DNA of 64,000 nt from Litoditis marina (lineage: Eukaryota > Nematoda > Chromadorea > Rhabditida > Rhabditidae). Where the stretch lies: NCBI GenBank assembly GCA_964036275.1, contig CAXIWQ010000397.1:1-64000 (forward strand), given 5' to 3'. The notes under the pieces are model-generated. The model was given only the letters and a program-made list of their open reading frames with translations. It was not told the origin of the DNA and made no database searches. Positions 27,033 to 42,300 of the stretch are shown piece after piece. The position numbers were made by a program, and so were the translations under genes. Position 1 is the stretch's first letter. Every line of letters starts with the position of its first letter.

Positions 27033-29344
27033 TTGCAGCTACAGAAAAAAGTTCATACGGCTATCAAGTCTGTTGCTCCCAGCTACAAAAACCTGATACG
27101 ACAATCTATTCTGTGGCGCACAGCCACAAAAGACAAATTAACGCGGTTATCGACTTGTTGGCTTGCAGCTACAGAAAAAAGTTCATACGGCTATCAAGTC
27201 TGTTGCTCCCAGCTACAAAAACCTAATACGACTTTATATTCTGTGGCGCACAGCCACAAAAGACAAATTAACGCGGTTATTGACTCTTTGCCGTGCAGCT
27301 ACAGGAAAAAGGTTATACGGCTATCAAATATGTTGCTCCCAGCTACAAAAACCTAATACGACTATCTATTCTGTGGCGCACAGCCACAAAATACGAATTA
27401 ACGCGGTTATCGACTCTTTGCCTTGCAGCTACAAAGAACAGTTCATACGGCTATCAAATCTGTTGCTCCCAGCTACAAAAACCTAATACGACAATCTATT
27501 CTGTGGCGCACAGCCACAAAATACGAATTATCGCGGTTATCGACTTGTTGGCTTGCAGCTACAGAGAAAAGTTTATACGGCTATCAAGTCTGTTGCTCCC
27601 AGCTACAAAAACCTGATACGACAATCTATTCTGTGGCGCACAGCCACAAAAGACAAATTAACGCGGTTATTACCTCTTTGCCTTGCAGCTACAGAAAAAA
27701 ATTCATACGGCTATCAAGTCTGTTGCTCCCAGCTACGAAAACCTAATACGACTTTATATTCTGTGGCGCACAGCCACAAAAGACAAATTAACGCGGTTAT
27801 TGACTCTTTGCCGTGCAGCTACAGGAAAAAGGTTATACGGCTATCAAGTATGTTGCTCCCAGCTAAAAAAACCTAATACGACTATCTATTCTGTGGCGCA
27901 CAGCCACAAAATACGAATTAACGCGGTTATCGACTCTTTGCCTTGCAGCTACAGAGAACAGTTCATACGGCTATCAAGTCTGTTGCTCCCAGCTACAAAA
28001 ACCTAATACGACAATCTATTCTGTGGCGCACAGCCACAAAAGACAAATTAACGCGGTTATTGACTCTTTGCCTTGCAGCTACAGAAAAAAAATCATACGG
28101 CTATCAAGTCTGTTGCTCCCAGCTACGAAAACCTAATAAGACTTTATATTCTGTGGCGCACAGCCACAAAACACGAAATATCGCGGTTATCGACTTGTTG
28201 GCTTGCAGCTACAGAGAAAAGTTCATACGGCTATCAAGTCTGTTGCTCCCAGCTACAAAAACCTGATACGACAATCTATTCTGTGGCGCACAGCCACAAA
28301 AGACAAATTAACGCGGTTATTACCTCTTTGCCTTGCAGCTACAGAAAAAAGTTCATACGGCTATCAAGTCTGTTGCTCCCAGCTACGAAAACCTAATACG
28401 ACTTTATATTCTGTGGCGCACAGCCACAAAAGACAAATTAACGCGGTTATTGACTCTTTGCCTTGCAGCTACAGAAAAAAAATCATACGGCTATCAAGTC
28501 TGTTGCTCCCAGCTACGAAAACCTAATACGACTTTATATTCTGTTGCGCACAGCCACAAAACACGAAATATCGCGGTTATCGACTTGTTGGCTTGCAGCT
28601 ACAGAGAAAAGTTCATACGGCTATCAAGTCTGTTGCTCCCAGCTACAAAAACCTGATACGACAATCTATTCTGTGGCGCACAGCCACAAAAGACAAATTA
28701 ACGCGGTTATTACCTCTTTGCCTTGCAGCTACAGAAAAAGTTCATACGGCTATCAAGTCTGTTGCTCCCAGCTACGAAAACCTAATACGACTTTATATTC
28801 TGTGGCGCACAGCCACAAAAGACAAATTAACGCGGTTATTGACTCTTTGCCGTGCAGCTACAGGAAAAAGGTTATACGGCTATCAAGTATGTTGCTCCCA
28901 GCTACAAAAACCTAATACGACTATCTATTCTGTGGCGCACAGCCACAAAATATGAATTGACGCGGTTATCGACTCTTTGCCTTGCAGCTACAGAGAATAT
29001 TTCATACGGCTATCAAATCTGTTGCTCCCAGCTACAAAAACCTAATACGACAATCTATTCTGTGGCGCACAGCCACAAAAACAAATTATCGCGGTTATCG
29101 ACTTGTTGGCTTGCAGCTACAGAGAAAAGTTCATACGGCTATCAAGTCTGTTGCTCCCAGCAACAAAAACCTAATACGACTATATATTCTGTGGCGCACA
29201 GCCACAAAAGACGAATTAACGCGGTTATTGACTCTTTGCCTCGCAGTTACAGAGAACATTTCATACGGCTATCAAATCTGTTGCTCCCAGCTACAAAAAC
29301 CTAATACGACAATATATTCTGTGGCGCACAGCCACAAAGACGAA
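27033..29344 (+). repeat. Family II block related to 2613-4790
   Basis: Monomer order follows 2613-4790 at an offset of about 24.4 kb (for example 27293 with 2873, 27423 with 3003, 28852 with 4301). It contains a local trimer duplication at 28073-28852. The block leads into a CATTTTGAC junction at 29361, as the earlier copy does at 4808, so a segment of more than 2 kb is shared between distant parts of the array. Confidence 0.8.
28073..28852 (+). repeat. Local trimer duplication (2 x 390 bp)
   Basis: Three monomers starting at 28073 recur from 28463 (offset exactly 390 bp). Shared marks are GAAAAAAAATCATACGG, AACACGAAATATCGCGG and CCTGATACGAC. The copies differ by a few changes, such as CCTAATAAGAC at about 28137 and CTGTTGCGC at 28552. 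Confidence 0.82.
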
Positions 29345-29360
29345 TTAACGCGGTTATTGA

Positions 29361-30916
29361 CATTTTGACTTGCAGCTACAAAAAAAAAATCATACGGCTA
29401 TCAAGTCTGTTGCTCCCAGCTACAAAAACCTAATACGACTATATATTCTGTGGCGCACAGCCACAAAAGACGAATTAACGCGGTTATTGACTTTTTGCCT
29501 CGCAGTTACAGAGAATATTTCATACGGCTATCAAATCTGTTGCTCCCAGATACAAACACCTAATACGACAATCTATTCTGTGGCGCACAGCCACAAAATA
29601 CGAATTAACGCGGTTATCGACTTTTTGGCTTGCAGTTAAAGAGAAAAGTTCATACGGCTATCAAATCTGTTGCTCCCAGATACAAACACCTAATACGACA
29701 ATCTATTCTGTGGCGCACAGCCACAAAATACGAATTAACGCGGTTATCGACTTTTTGGCTTGCAGTTAAAGAGAAAAGTTTATGCGGCTATCAAGTCTGT
29801 TGCTCCCAGCTACAAAAACCTAATACGACTATCTATTCTGTGGCGCACAGCCACAAAATACGAATTGACGCGGTTATCGACTCTTTGCCTTGCAGCTACA
29901 GAGAATATTTCATACGGCTATCAAATCTGTTGCTCCCAGCTACAAAAACCTAATACGACAATCTATTCTGTGGCGCACAGCCACAAAAACAAATTATCGC
30001 GGTTATCGACTTGTTGGCTTGCAGCTACAGAGAAAAGTTCATACGGCTATCAAGTCTGTTGCTCCCAGCAACAAAAACCTAATACGACTATATATTCTGT
30101 GGCGCACAGCCACAAAAGACGAATTAACGCGGTTATTGACTCTTTGCCTCGCAGTTACAGAGAACATTTCATACGGCTATCAAATCTGTTGCTCCCAGCT
30201 ACAAAAACCTAATACGACAATATATTCTGTGGCGCACAGCCACAAAGACGAATTAACGCGGTTATTGACATTTTGACTTGCAGCTACAAAAAAAAAATCA
30301 TACGGCTATCAAGTCTGTTGCTCCCAGCTACAAAAACCTAATACGACTATATATTCTGTGGCGCACAGCCACAAAAGACGAATTAACGCGGTTATTGACT
30401 CTTTGCCTCGCAGTTACAGAGAATATTTCATACGGCTATCAAATCTGTTGCTCCCAGATACAAACACCTAATACGACAATCTATTCTGTGGCGCACAGCC
30501 ACAAAATACGAATTAACGCGGTTATCGACTTTTTGGCTTGCAGTTACAGAGAAAAGTTTATGCGGCTATCAAGTCTGTTGCTCCCAGCTACAAAAACCTA
30601 ATACGACTATCTATTCTGTGGCGCACAGCCACAAAATACGAATTGACGCGGTTATCGACTCTTTGCCTTGCAGCTACAGAGAATATTTCATACGGCTATC
30701 AAATCTGTTGCTCCCAGCTACAAAAACCTAATACGACAATCTATTCTGTGGCGCACAGCCACAAAAACAAATTATCGCGGTTATCGACTTGTTGGCTTGC
30801 AGCTACAGAGAAAAGTTCATACGGCTATCAAGTCTGTTGCTCCCAGCAACAAAAACCTAATACGACAATATATTCTGTGGCGCACAGCCACAAAGACGAA
30901 TTAACGCGGTTATTGA
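29361..30916 (+). repeat. 1556 bp HOR (7-mer plus 5-mer), copy 1
   Basis: The CATTTTGAC junctions at 29361, 30269 and 30917 divide the unit into 908 bp and 648 bp parts. Members carry CAGTTAAAGAG, CCAGATACAAACACC, CCAGCAACAAAAACC and CACAAAAACAAATTATC. The order repeats at exactly 1556 bp in the next unit. Confidence 0.87.
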
Positions 30917-32250
30917 CATTTTGACTTGCAGCTACAAAAAAAAAATCATACGGCTATCAAGTCTGTTGCTCCCAGCTACAAAAACCTAATACGACTATAT
31001 ATTCTGTGGCGCACAGCCACAAAAGACGAATTAACGCGGTTATTGACTTTTTGCCTCGCAGTTACAGAGAATATTTCATACGGCTATCAAATCTGTTGCT
31101 CCCAGATACAAACACCTAATACGACAATCTATTCTGTGGCGCACAGCCACAAAATACGAATTAACGCGGTTATCGACTTTTTGGCTTGCAGTTAAAGAGA
31201 AAAGTTCATACGGCTATCAAATCTGTTGCTCCCAGATACAAACACCTAATACGACAATCTATTCTGTGGCGCACAGCCACAAAATACGAATTAACGCGGT
31301 TATCGACTTTTTGGCTTGCAGTTAAAGAGAAAAGTTTATGCGGCTATCAAGTCTGTTGCTCCCAGCTACAAAAACCTAATACGACTATCTATTCTGTGGC
31401 GCACAGCCACAAAATACGAATTGACGCGGTTATCGACTCTTTGCCTTGCAGCTACAGAGAATATTTCATACGGCTATCAAATCTGTTGCTCCCAGCTACA
31501 AAAACCTAATACGACAATCTATTCTGTGGCGCACAGCCACAAAAACAAATTATCGCGGTTATCGACTTGTTGGCTTGCAGCTACAGAGAAAAGTTCATAC
31601 GGCTATCAAGTCTGTTGCTCCCAGCAACAAAAACCTAATACGACTATATATTCTGTGGCGCACAGCCACAAAAGACGAATTAACGCGGTTATTGACTCTT
31701 TGCCTCGCAGTTACAGAGAACATTTCATACGGCTATCAAATCTGTTGCTCCCAGCTACAAAAACCTAATACGACAATATATTCTGTGGCGCACAGCCACA
31801 AAGACGAATTAACGCGGTTATTGACATTTTGACTTGCAGCTACAAAAAAAAAATCATACGGCTATCAAGTCTGTTGCTCCCAGCTACAAAAACCTAATAC
31901 GACTATATATTCTGTGGCGCACAGCCACAAAAGACGAATTAACGCGGTTATTGACTCTTTGCCTCGCAGTTACAGAGAATATTTCATACGGCTATCAAAT
32001 CTGTTGCTCCCAGATACAAACACCTAATACGACAATCTATTCTGTGGCGCACAGCCACAAAATACGAATTAACGCGGTTATCGACTTTTTGGCTTGCAGT
32101 TACAGAGAAAAGTTTATGCGGCTATCAAGTCTGTTGCTCCCAGCTACAAAAACCTAATACGACTATCTATTCTGTGGCGCACAGCCACAAAATACGAATT
32201 GACGCGGTTATCGACTCTTTGCCTTGCAGCTACAGAGAATATTTCATACG
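30917..32250 (+). repeat. 1556 bp HOR, copy 2 (ends one monomer early)
   Basis: This matches the previous unit at 1556 bp up to about 32250. The monomer with GAGAATATTTC is then joined to a part reading CAAGTCTG and CCAGCAACAAAAACC, so one monomer has been lost compared with copy 1. Confidence 0.83.
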
Positions 32251-32473
32251 GCTATCAAGTCTGTTGCTCCCAGCAACAAAAACCTAATACGACTATATAT
32301 TCTGTGGCGCACAGCCACAAAAGACGAATTAACGCGGTTATTGACTCTTTGCCTCGCAGTTACAGAGAACATTTCATACGGCTATCAAATCTGTTGCTCC
32401 CAGCTACAAAAACCTAATACGACAATATATTCTGTGGCGCACAGCCACAAAGACGAATTAACGCGGTTATTGA

Positions 32474-34157
32474 CATTTTGACTTGCAGCTACAAAAAAAA
32501 ATCATACGGCTATCAAGTCTGCTGCTCCCAGCTACAAAAACCTAATACGACTATATATTCTGTGGCGCACAGCCACAAAAGACGAATTAACGCGGTTATT
32601 GACTCTTTGCCTCGCAGTTACAGAGAATATTTCATACGGCTATCAAATCTGTTGCTCCCAGATACAAACACCTAATACGACAATCTATTCTGTGGCGCAC
32701 AGCCACAAAATACGAATTAACGCGGTTATCGACTTTTTGGCTTGCAGTTAAAGAGAAAAGTTCATACGGCTATCAAATCTGTTGCTCCCAGATACAAACA
32801 CCTAATACGACAATCTATTCTGTGGCGCACAGCCACAAAATACGAATTAACGCGGTTATCGACTTTTTGGCTTGCAGTTACAGAGAAAAGTTTATGCGGC
32901 TATCAAGTCTGTTGCTCCCAGCTACAAAAACCTAATACGACTATCTATTCTGTGGCGCACAGCCACAAAAACAAATTATCGCGGTTATCGACTTGTTGGC
33001 TTGCAGCTACAGAGAAAAGTTCATACGGCTATCAAGTCTGTTGCTCCCAGCAACAAAAACCTAATACGACTATATATTCTGTGGCGCACAGCCACAAAAG
33101 ACGAATTAACGCGGTTATTGACTCTTTGCCTCGCAGTTACAGAGAACATTTCATACGGCTATCAAATCTGTTGCTCCCAGCTACAAAAACCTAATACGAC
33201 AATATATTCTGTGGCGCACAGCCACAAAGACGAATTAACGCGGTTATTGACATTTTGACTTGCAGCTACAAAAAAAAATCATACGGCTATCAAGTCTGTT
33301 GCTCCCAGCTACAAAAACCTAATACGACTATATATTCTGTGGCGCACAGCCACAAAAGACGAATTAACGCGGTTATTGACTCTTTGCCTCGCAGTTACAG
33401 AGAATATTTCATACGGCTATCAAATCTGTTGCTCCCAGATACAAACACCTAATACGACAATCTATTCTGTGGCGCACAGCCACAAAATACGAATTAACGC
33501 GGTTATCGACTTTTTGGCTTGCAGTTAAAGAGAAAAGTTCATACGGCTATCAAATCTGTTGCTCCCAGATACAAACACCTAATACGACAATCTATTCTGT
33601 GGCGCACAGCCACAAAATACGAATTAACGCGGTTATCGACTTTTTGGCTTGCAGTTACAGAGAAAAGTTTATGCGGCTATCAAGTCTGTTGCTCCCAGCT
33701 ACAAAAACCTAATACGACTATCTATTCTGTGGCGCACAGCCACAAAATACGAATTGACGCGGTTATCGACTCTTTGCCTTGCAGCTACAGAGAATATTTC
33801 ATACGGCTATCAAATCTGTTGCTCCCAGCTACAAAAACCTAATACGACAATCTATTCTGTGGCGCACAGCCACAAAAACAAATTATCGCGGTTATCGACT
33901 TGTTGGCTTGCAGCTACAGAGAAAAGTTCATACGGCTATCAAGTCTGTTGCTCCCAGCAACAAAAACCTAATACGACTATATATTCTGTGGCGCACAGCC
34001 ACAAAAGACGAATTAACGCGGTTATTGACTCTTTGCCTCGCAGTTACAGAGAACATTTCATACGGCTATCAAATCTGTTGCTCCCAGCTACAAAAACCTA
34101 ATACGACAATATATTCTGTGGCGCACAGCCACAAAGACGAATTAACGCGGTTATTGA
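32474..34157 (+). repeat. 777 bp and 907 bp HOR units (6-mer and 7-mer)
   Basis: CATTTTGAC junctions at 32474, 33251 and 34158 give units of 777 and 907 bp. The second has one more monomer than the first, the one marked AATTGACGCGG followed by GAGAATATTTC. The 907 bp version recurs at 37400-38306 and 42461-43367. Confidence 0.84.
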
Positions 34158-34268
34158 CATTTTGACTTGCAGCTACAAAAAAAAATCATACGGCTATCAA
34201 GTCTGTTGCTCCCAGCTACAAAAACCTAATACGACTATATATTCTGTGGCGCACAGCCACAAAAGACG

Positions 34269-37200
34269 AATTAACGCGGTTATTGACTCTTTGCCTCGCA
34301 GTTACAGAGAATATTTCATACGGCTATCAAATCTGTTGCTCCCAGATACAAACACCTAATACGACAATCTATTCTGTGGCGCACAGCCACAAAATACGAA
34401 TTAACGCGGTTATCGACTTTTTGGCTTGCAGTTAAAGAGAAAAGTTCATACGGCTATCAAATCTGTTGCTCCCAGATACAAACACCTAATACGACAATCT
34501 ATTCTGTGGCGCACAGCCACAAAATACGAATTAACGCGGTTATCGACTTTTTGGCTTGCAGTTACAGAGAAAAGTTTATGCGGCTATCAAGTCTGTTGCT
34601 CCCAGCTACAAAAACCTAATACGACTATCTATTCTGTGGCGCACAGCCACAAAATACGAATTGACGCGGTTATCGACTCTTTGCCTTGCAGCTACAGAGA
34701 ATATTTCATACGGCTATCAAATCTGTTGCTCCCAGCTACAAAAACCTAATACGACAATCTATTCTGTGGCGCACAGCCACAAAAACAAATTATCGCGGTT
34801 ATCGACTTGTTGGCTTGCAGCTACAGAGAAAAGTTCATACGGCTATCAAGTCTGTTGCTCCCAGCAACAAAAACCTAATACGACTATATATTCTGTGGCG
34901 CACAGCCACAAAAGACGAATTAACGCGGTTATTGACTCTTTGCCTCGCAGTTACACAGAACATTTCATACGGCTATCAAATCTGTTGCTTCCAGCTACAA
35001 AAACCTAATACGACAATATATTCTGTGGCGCACAGCCACAAAGACGAATTAACGCGGTTATTGACTCTTTGCCTCGCAGTTACACAGAACATTTCATACG
35101 GCTATCAAATCTGTTGCTTCCAGCTACAAAAACCTAATACGACTATATATTCTGTGGCGCACAGCCACAAAAGACGAATTAACGCGGTTATTGACTCTTT
35201 GCCTCGCAGTTACAGAGAATATTTCATACGGCTATCAAATCTGTTGCTCCCAGATACAAACACCTAATACGACAATCTATTCTGTGGCGCACAGCCACAA
35301 AAGACGAATTAACGCGGTTATTGACTCTTTGCCTCGCAGTTACAGAGAATATTTCATACGGCTATCAAATCTGTTGCTCCCAGATACAAACACCTAATAC
35401 GACAATCTATTCTGTGGCGCACAGCCACAAAATACGAATTAACGCGGTTATCGACTTTTTGGCTTGCAGTTAAAGAGAAAAGTTTATGCGGCTATCAAAT
35501 CTGTTGCTCCCAGATACAAACACCTAATACGACAATCTATTCTGTGGCGCACAGCCACAAAATACGAATTAACGCGGTTATCGACTTTTTGGCTTGCAGT
35601 TACAGAGAAAAGTTTATGCGGCTATCAAGTCTGTTGCTCCCAGCTACAAAAACCTAATACGACAATCTATTCTGTGGCGCACAGCCACAAAAACAAATTA
35701 TCGCGGTTATCGACTTGTTGGCTTGCAGCTACAGAGAATATTTCGTACGGCTATCAAATCTGTTGCTCCCAGCTACAAAAACCTAATACGACAATCTATT
35801 CTGTGGCGCACAGCCACAAAAACAAATTATCGCGGTTATCGACTTGTTGGCTTGCAGCTACAGAGAAAGGTACATACGGCTATCAAGTCTGTTGCTCCCA
35901 GCAACAAAAACCTAATACGACTATATATTCTGTGGCGCACAGCCACAAAAGACGAATTAACGCGGTTATTGACTCTTTGCCTCGCAGTTACAGAGAACAT
36001 TTCATACGGCTATCAAATCTGTTGCTCCCAGCTACAAAAACCTAATACGACAATATATTCTGTGGCGCACAGCCACAAAGACGAATTAACGCGGTTATTG
36101 ACATTTTGACTTGCAGCTACAAAAAAAAATCATACGGCTATCAAGTCTGTTGCTCCCAGCTACAAAAACCTAATACGACTATATATTCTGTGGCGCACAG
36201 CCACAAAAGACGAATTAACGCGGTTATTGACTCTTTGCCTCGCAGTTACAGAGAATATTTCATACGGCTATCAAATCTGTTGCTCCCAGATACAAACACC
36301 TAATACGACAATCTATTCTGTGGCGCACAGCCACAAAATACGAAATAACGCGGTTATCGACTTTTTGGCTTGCAGTTAAAGAGAAAAGTTCATACGGCTA
36401 TCAAATCTGTTGCTCCCAGATACAAACACCTAATACGACAATCTATTCTGTGGCGCACAGCCACAAAATACGAATTAACGCGGTTATCGACTTTTTGGCT
36501 TGCAGTTACAGAGAAAAGTTTATGCGGCTATCAAGTCTGTTGCTCCCAGCTACAAAAACCTAATACGACTTCATATTCTGTGGCGCACAGCCACAAAAGA
36601 CAAATTAACGCGGTTATTGACTCTTTGCCGTAAAGCTACAAAAAAAAGTTTATACGGCTATCAAGTATGTTGCTCCCAGCTACAAAGACCTAACACGACT
36701 ATATATTCTGTGGCGCACAGCCACAAAAGACGACTTAACGCGGTTATTGACTCTTTGCCTTGCAGCTACAGAAAAAAGTTCATACGGCTATCAAGTCTGT
36801 TGCTCCCAGATACAAAAACCTAAGACGACTGTATATTCTGTGGCGCACAGCCACAAAAGACGACTTAACGCGGTTATTGACTCTTTGCCTTGCAGCTACA
36901 GAAAAAAGTTCATACGGCTATCAAGTCTGTTGCTCCCAGCTACAAAAACCTAATACGACAATCTATTTTGTGGCGCACATCCACCAAATACAAATTAACG
37001 CGGTTATTGACTCTTTGCCTTGCACCTACAGAAAAAAAATCATACGGCTATCAAGTCTGTTGCTCCCAACTACAAAAACCTAATACGACTTTATATTCTG
37101 TGGCGCACAACCACAAAAGACAAATTAACGCGGTTATTGACTCTTTGCCTTGCAGCTACAGAAAAAAGTTTATACGGCTATCAAGTCTGTTGCTCCCAGC

Positions 37201-39329
37201 AACAAAAACCTAATACGACTATATATTCTGTGGCGCACAGCCACAAAAGACGAATTAACGCGGTTATTGACTCTTTGCCTCGCAGTTACAGAGAACATTT
37301 CATAGGGCTATCAAATCTGTTGCTCCCAGCTACAAAAACCTAATACGACAATATATTCTGTGGCGCACAGCCACAAAGACGAATTAACGCGGTTATTGAC
37401 ATTTTGACTTGCAGCTACAAAAAAAAATCATACGGCTATCAAGTCTGTTGCTCCCAGCTACAAAAACCTAATACGACTATATATTCTGTGGCGCACAGCC
37501 ACAAAAGACGAATTAACGCGGTTATTGACTCTTTGCCTCGCAGTTACAGAGAATATTTCATACGGCTATCAAATCTGTTGCTCCCAGATACAAACACCTA
37601 ATACGACAATCTATTCTGTGGCGCACAGCCACAAAATACGAATTAACGCGGTTATCGACTTTTTGGCTTGCAGTTAAAGAGAAAAGTTCATACGGCTATC
37701 AAATCTGTTGCTCCCAGATACAAACACCTAATACGACAATCTATTCTGTGGCGCACAGCCACAAAATACGAATTAACGCGGTTATCGACTTTTTGGCTTG
37801 CAGTTACAGAGAAAAGTTTATGCGGCTATCAAGTCTGTTGCTCCCAGCTACAAAAACCTAATACGACTATCTATTCTGTGGCGCACAGCCACAAAATACG
37901 AATTGACGCGGTTATCGACTCTTTGCCTTGCAGCTACAGAGAATATTTCATACGGCTATCAAATCTGTTGCTCCCAGCTACAAAAACCTAATACGACAAT
38001 CTATTCTGTGGCGCACAGCCACAAAAACAAATTATCGCGGTTATCGACTTGTTGGCTTGCAGCTACAGAGAAAAGTTCATACGGCTATCAAGTCTGTTGC
38101 TCCCAGCAACAAAAACCTAATACGACTATATATTCTGTGGCGCACAGCCACAAAAGACGAATTAACGCGGTTATTGACTCTTTGCCTCGCAGTTACAGAG
38201 AACATTTCATACGGCTATCAAATCTGTTGCTCCCAGCTACAAAAACCTAATACGACAATATATTCTGTGGCGCACAGCCACAAAGACGAATTAACGCGGT
38301 TATTGACATTTTGACTTGCAGCTACAAAAAAAAAATCATACGGCTATCAAGTCTGTTGCTCCCAGCTACAAAAACCTAATACGACTATATATTCTGTGGC
38401 GCACAGCCACAAAAGACGAATTAACGCGGTTATTGACTCTTTGCCTCGCAGTTACAGAGAATATTTCATACGGCTATCAAATCTGTTGCTCCCAGATACA
38501 AACACCTAATACGACAATCTATTCTGTGGCGCACAGCCACAAAATACGAATTAACGCGGTTATTGACTCTTTGCCGTAAAGCTACAAAAAAAAGTTTATA
38601 CGGCTATCAAATCTGTTGCTCCCAGATACAAACACCTAATACGACAATCTATTCTGTGGCGCACAGCCACAAAATACGAATTAACGCGGTTATCGACTTT
38701 TTGGCTTGCAGTTACAGAGAAAAGTTTATGCGGCTATCAAGTCTGTTGCTCCCAGCTACAAAAACCTAATACGACTTCATATTCTGTGGCGCACAGCCAC
38801 AAAAGACAAATTAACGCGGTTATTGACTCTTTGCCGTAAAGCTACAAAAAAAAGTTTATACGGCTATCAAGTATGTTGCTCCCAGCTACAAAGACCTAAC
38901 ACGACTATATATTCTGTGGCGCACAGCCACAAAAGACGACTTAACGCGGTTATTGACTCTTTGCCTTGCAGCTACAGAAAAAAGTTCATACGGCTATCAA
39001 GTATGTTGCTCCCAGATACAAAAACCTAAGACGACTGTATATTCTGTGGCGCACAGCCACAAAAGACGACTTAACGCGGTTATTGACTCTTTGCCTTGCA
39101 GCTACAGAAAAAAGTTCATACGGCTATCAAGTCTGTTGCTCCCAGCTACAAAAACCTAATACGACAATCTATTTTGTGGCGCACATCCACCAAATACAAA
39201 TTAACGCGGTTATTGACTCTTTGCCTTGCACCTACAGAAAAAAAAATCATACGGCTATCAAGTCTGTTGCTCCCAACTACAAAAACCTAATACGACTTTA
39301 TATTCTGTGGCGCACAACCACAAAAGACA
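34269..39329 (+). repeat. 5061 bp tandem duplication, unit 1
   Basis: This segment of 39 monomers is followed directly by a second copy at 39330-44390. Its left limit is set by GACGAATT (34268) against GACAAATT (39329). At the right end the following copy diverges at 39358 (C) against 44419 (T). The junction is ambiguous over about 28 bases, as expected for exchange between aligned repeats. It contains CATTTTGAC junctions at 36102, 37400 and 38307 and several shorter duplications such as the doubled monomers at 34920-35330. Confidence 0.92.
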
Positions 39330-42300
39330 AATTAACGCGGTTATTGACTCTTTGCCTCGCAGTTACAGAGAATATTTCATACGGCTATCAAATCTGTTGC
39401 TCCCAGATACAAACACCTAATACGACAATCTATTCTGTGGCGCACAGCCACAAAATACGAATTAACGCGGTTATCGACTTTTTGGCTTGCAGTTAAAGAG
39501 AAAAGTTCATACGGCTATCAAATCTGTTGCTCCCAGATACAAACACCTAATACGACAATCTATTCTGTGGCGCACAGCCACAAAATACGAATTAACGCGG
39601 TTATCGACTTTTTGGCTTGCAGTTACAGAGAAAAGTTTATGCGGCTATCAAGTCTGTTGCTCCCAGCTACAAAAACCTAATACGACTATCTATTCTGTGG
39701 CGCACAGCCACAAAATACGAATTGACGCGGTTATCGACTCTTTGCCTTGCAGCTACAGAGAATATTTCATACGGCTATCAAATCTGTTGCTCCCAGCTAC
39801 AAAAACCTAATACGACAATCTATTCTGTGGCGCACAGCCACAAAAACAAATTATCGCGGTTATCGACTTGTTGGCTTGCAGCTACAGAGAAAAGTTCATA
39901 CGGCTATCAAGTCTGTTGCTCCCAGCAACAAAAACCTAATACGACTATATATTCTGTGGCGCACAGCCACAAAAGACGAATTAACGCGGTTATTGACTCT
40001 TTGCCTCGCAGTTACACAGAACATTTCATACGGCTATCAAATCTGTTGCTTCCAGCTACAAAAACCTAATACGACAATATATTCTGTGGCGCACAGCCAC
40101 AAAGACGAATTAACGCGGTTATTGACTCTTTGCCTCGCAGTTACACAGAACATTTCATACGGCTATCAAATCTGTTGCTTCCAGCTACAAAAACCTAATA
40201 CGACTATATATTCTGTGGCGCACAGCCACAAAAGACGAATTAACGCGGTTATTGACTCTTTGCCTCGCAGTTACAGAGAATATTTCATACGGCTATCAAA
40301 TCTGTTGCTCCCAGATACAAACACCTAATACGACAATCTATTCTGTGGCGCACAGCCACAAAAGACGAATTAACGCGGTTATTGACTCTTTGCCTCGCAG
40401 TTACAGAGAATATTTCATACGGCTATCAAATCTGTTGCTCCCAGATACAAACACCTAATACGACAATCTATTCTGTGGCGCACAGCCACAAAATACGAAT
40501 TAACGCGGTTATCGACTTTTTGGCTTGCAGTTAAAGAGAAAAGTTTATGCGGCTATCAAATCTGTTGCTCCCAGATACAAACACCTAATACGACAATCTA
40601 TTCTGTGGCGCACAGCCACAAAATACGAATTAACGCGGTTATCGACTTTTTGGCTTGCAGTTACAGAGAAAAGTTTATGCGGCTATCAAGTCTGTTGCTC
40701 CCAGCTACAAAAACCTAATACGACAATCTATTCTGTGGCGCACAGCCACAAAAACAAATTATCGCGGTTATCGACTTGTTGGCTTGCAGCTACAGAGAAT
40801 ATTTCGTACGGCTATCAAATCTGTTGCTCCCAGCTACAAAAACCTAATACGACAATCTATTCTGTGGCGCACAGCCACAAAAACAAATTATCGCGGTTAT
40901 CGACTTGTTGGCTTGCAGCTACAGAGAAAGGTACATACGGCTATCAAGTCTGTTGCTCCCAGCAACAAAAACCTAATACGACTATATATTCTGTGGCGCA
41001 CAGCCACAAAAGACGAATTAACGCGGTTATTGACTCTTTGCCTCGCAGTTACAGAGAACATTTCATACGGCTATCAAATCTGTTGCTCCCAGCTACAAAA
41101 ACCTAATACGACAATATATTCTGTGGCGCACAGCCACAAAGACGAATTAACGCGGTTATTGACATTTTGACTTGCAGCTACAAAAAAAAATCATACGGCT
41201 ATCAAGTCTGTTGCTCCCAGCTACAAAAACCTAATACGACTATATATTCTGTGGCGCACAGCCACAAAAGACGAATTAACGCGGTTATTGACTCTTTGCC
41301 TCGCAGTTACAGAGAATATTTCATACGGCTATCAAATCTGTTGCTCCCAGATACAAACACCTAATACGACAATCTATTCTGTGGCGCACAGCCACAAAAT
41401 ACGAAATAACGCGGTTATCGACTTTTTGGCTTGCAGTTAAAGAGAAAAGTTCATACGGCTATCAAATCTGTTGCTCCCAGATACAAACACCTAATACGAC
41501 AATCTATTCTGTGGCGCACAGCCACAAAATACGAATTAACGCGGTTATCGACTTTTTGGCTTGCAGTTACAGAGAAAAGTTTATGCGGCTATCAAGTCTG
41601 TTGCTCCCAGCTACAAAAACCTAATACGACTTCATATTCTGTGGCGCACAGCCACAAAAGACAAATTAACGCGGTTATTGACTCTTTGCCGTAAAGCTAC
41701 AAAAAAAAGTTTATACGGCTATCAAGTATGTTGCTCCCAGCTACAAAGACCTAACACGACTATATATTCTGTGGCGCACAGCCACAAAAGACGACTTAAC
41801 GCGGTTATTGACTCTTTGCCTTGCAGCTACAGAAAAAAGTTCATACGGCTATCAAGTCTGTTGCTCCCAGATACAAAAACCTAAGACGACTGTATATTCT
41901 GTGGCGCACAGCCACAAAAGACGACTTAACGCGGTTATTGACTCTTTGCCTTGCAGCTACAGAAAAAAGTTCATACGGCTATCAAGTCTGTTGCTCCCAG
42001 CTACAAAAACCTAATACGACAATCTATTTTGTGGCGCACATCCACCAAATACAAATTAACGCGGTTATTGACTCTTTGCCTTGCACCTACAGAAAAAAAA
42101 TCATACGGCTATCAAGTCTGTTGCTCCCAACTACAAAAACCTAATACGACTTTATATTCTGTGGCGCACAACCACAAAAGACAAATTAACGCGGTTATTG
42201 ACTCTTTGCCTTGCAGCTACAGAAAAAAGTTTATACGGCTATCAAGTCTGTTGCTCCCAGCAACAAAAACCTAATACGACTATATATTCTGTGGCGCACA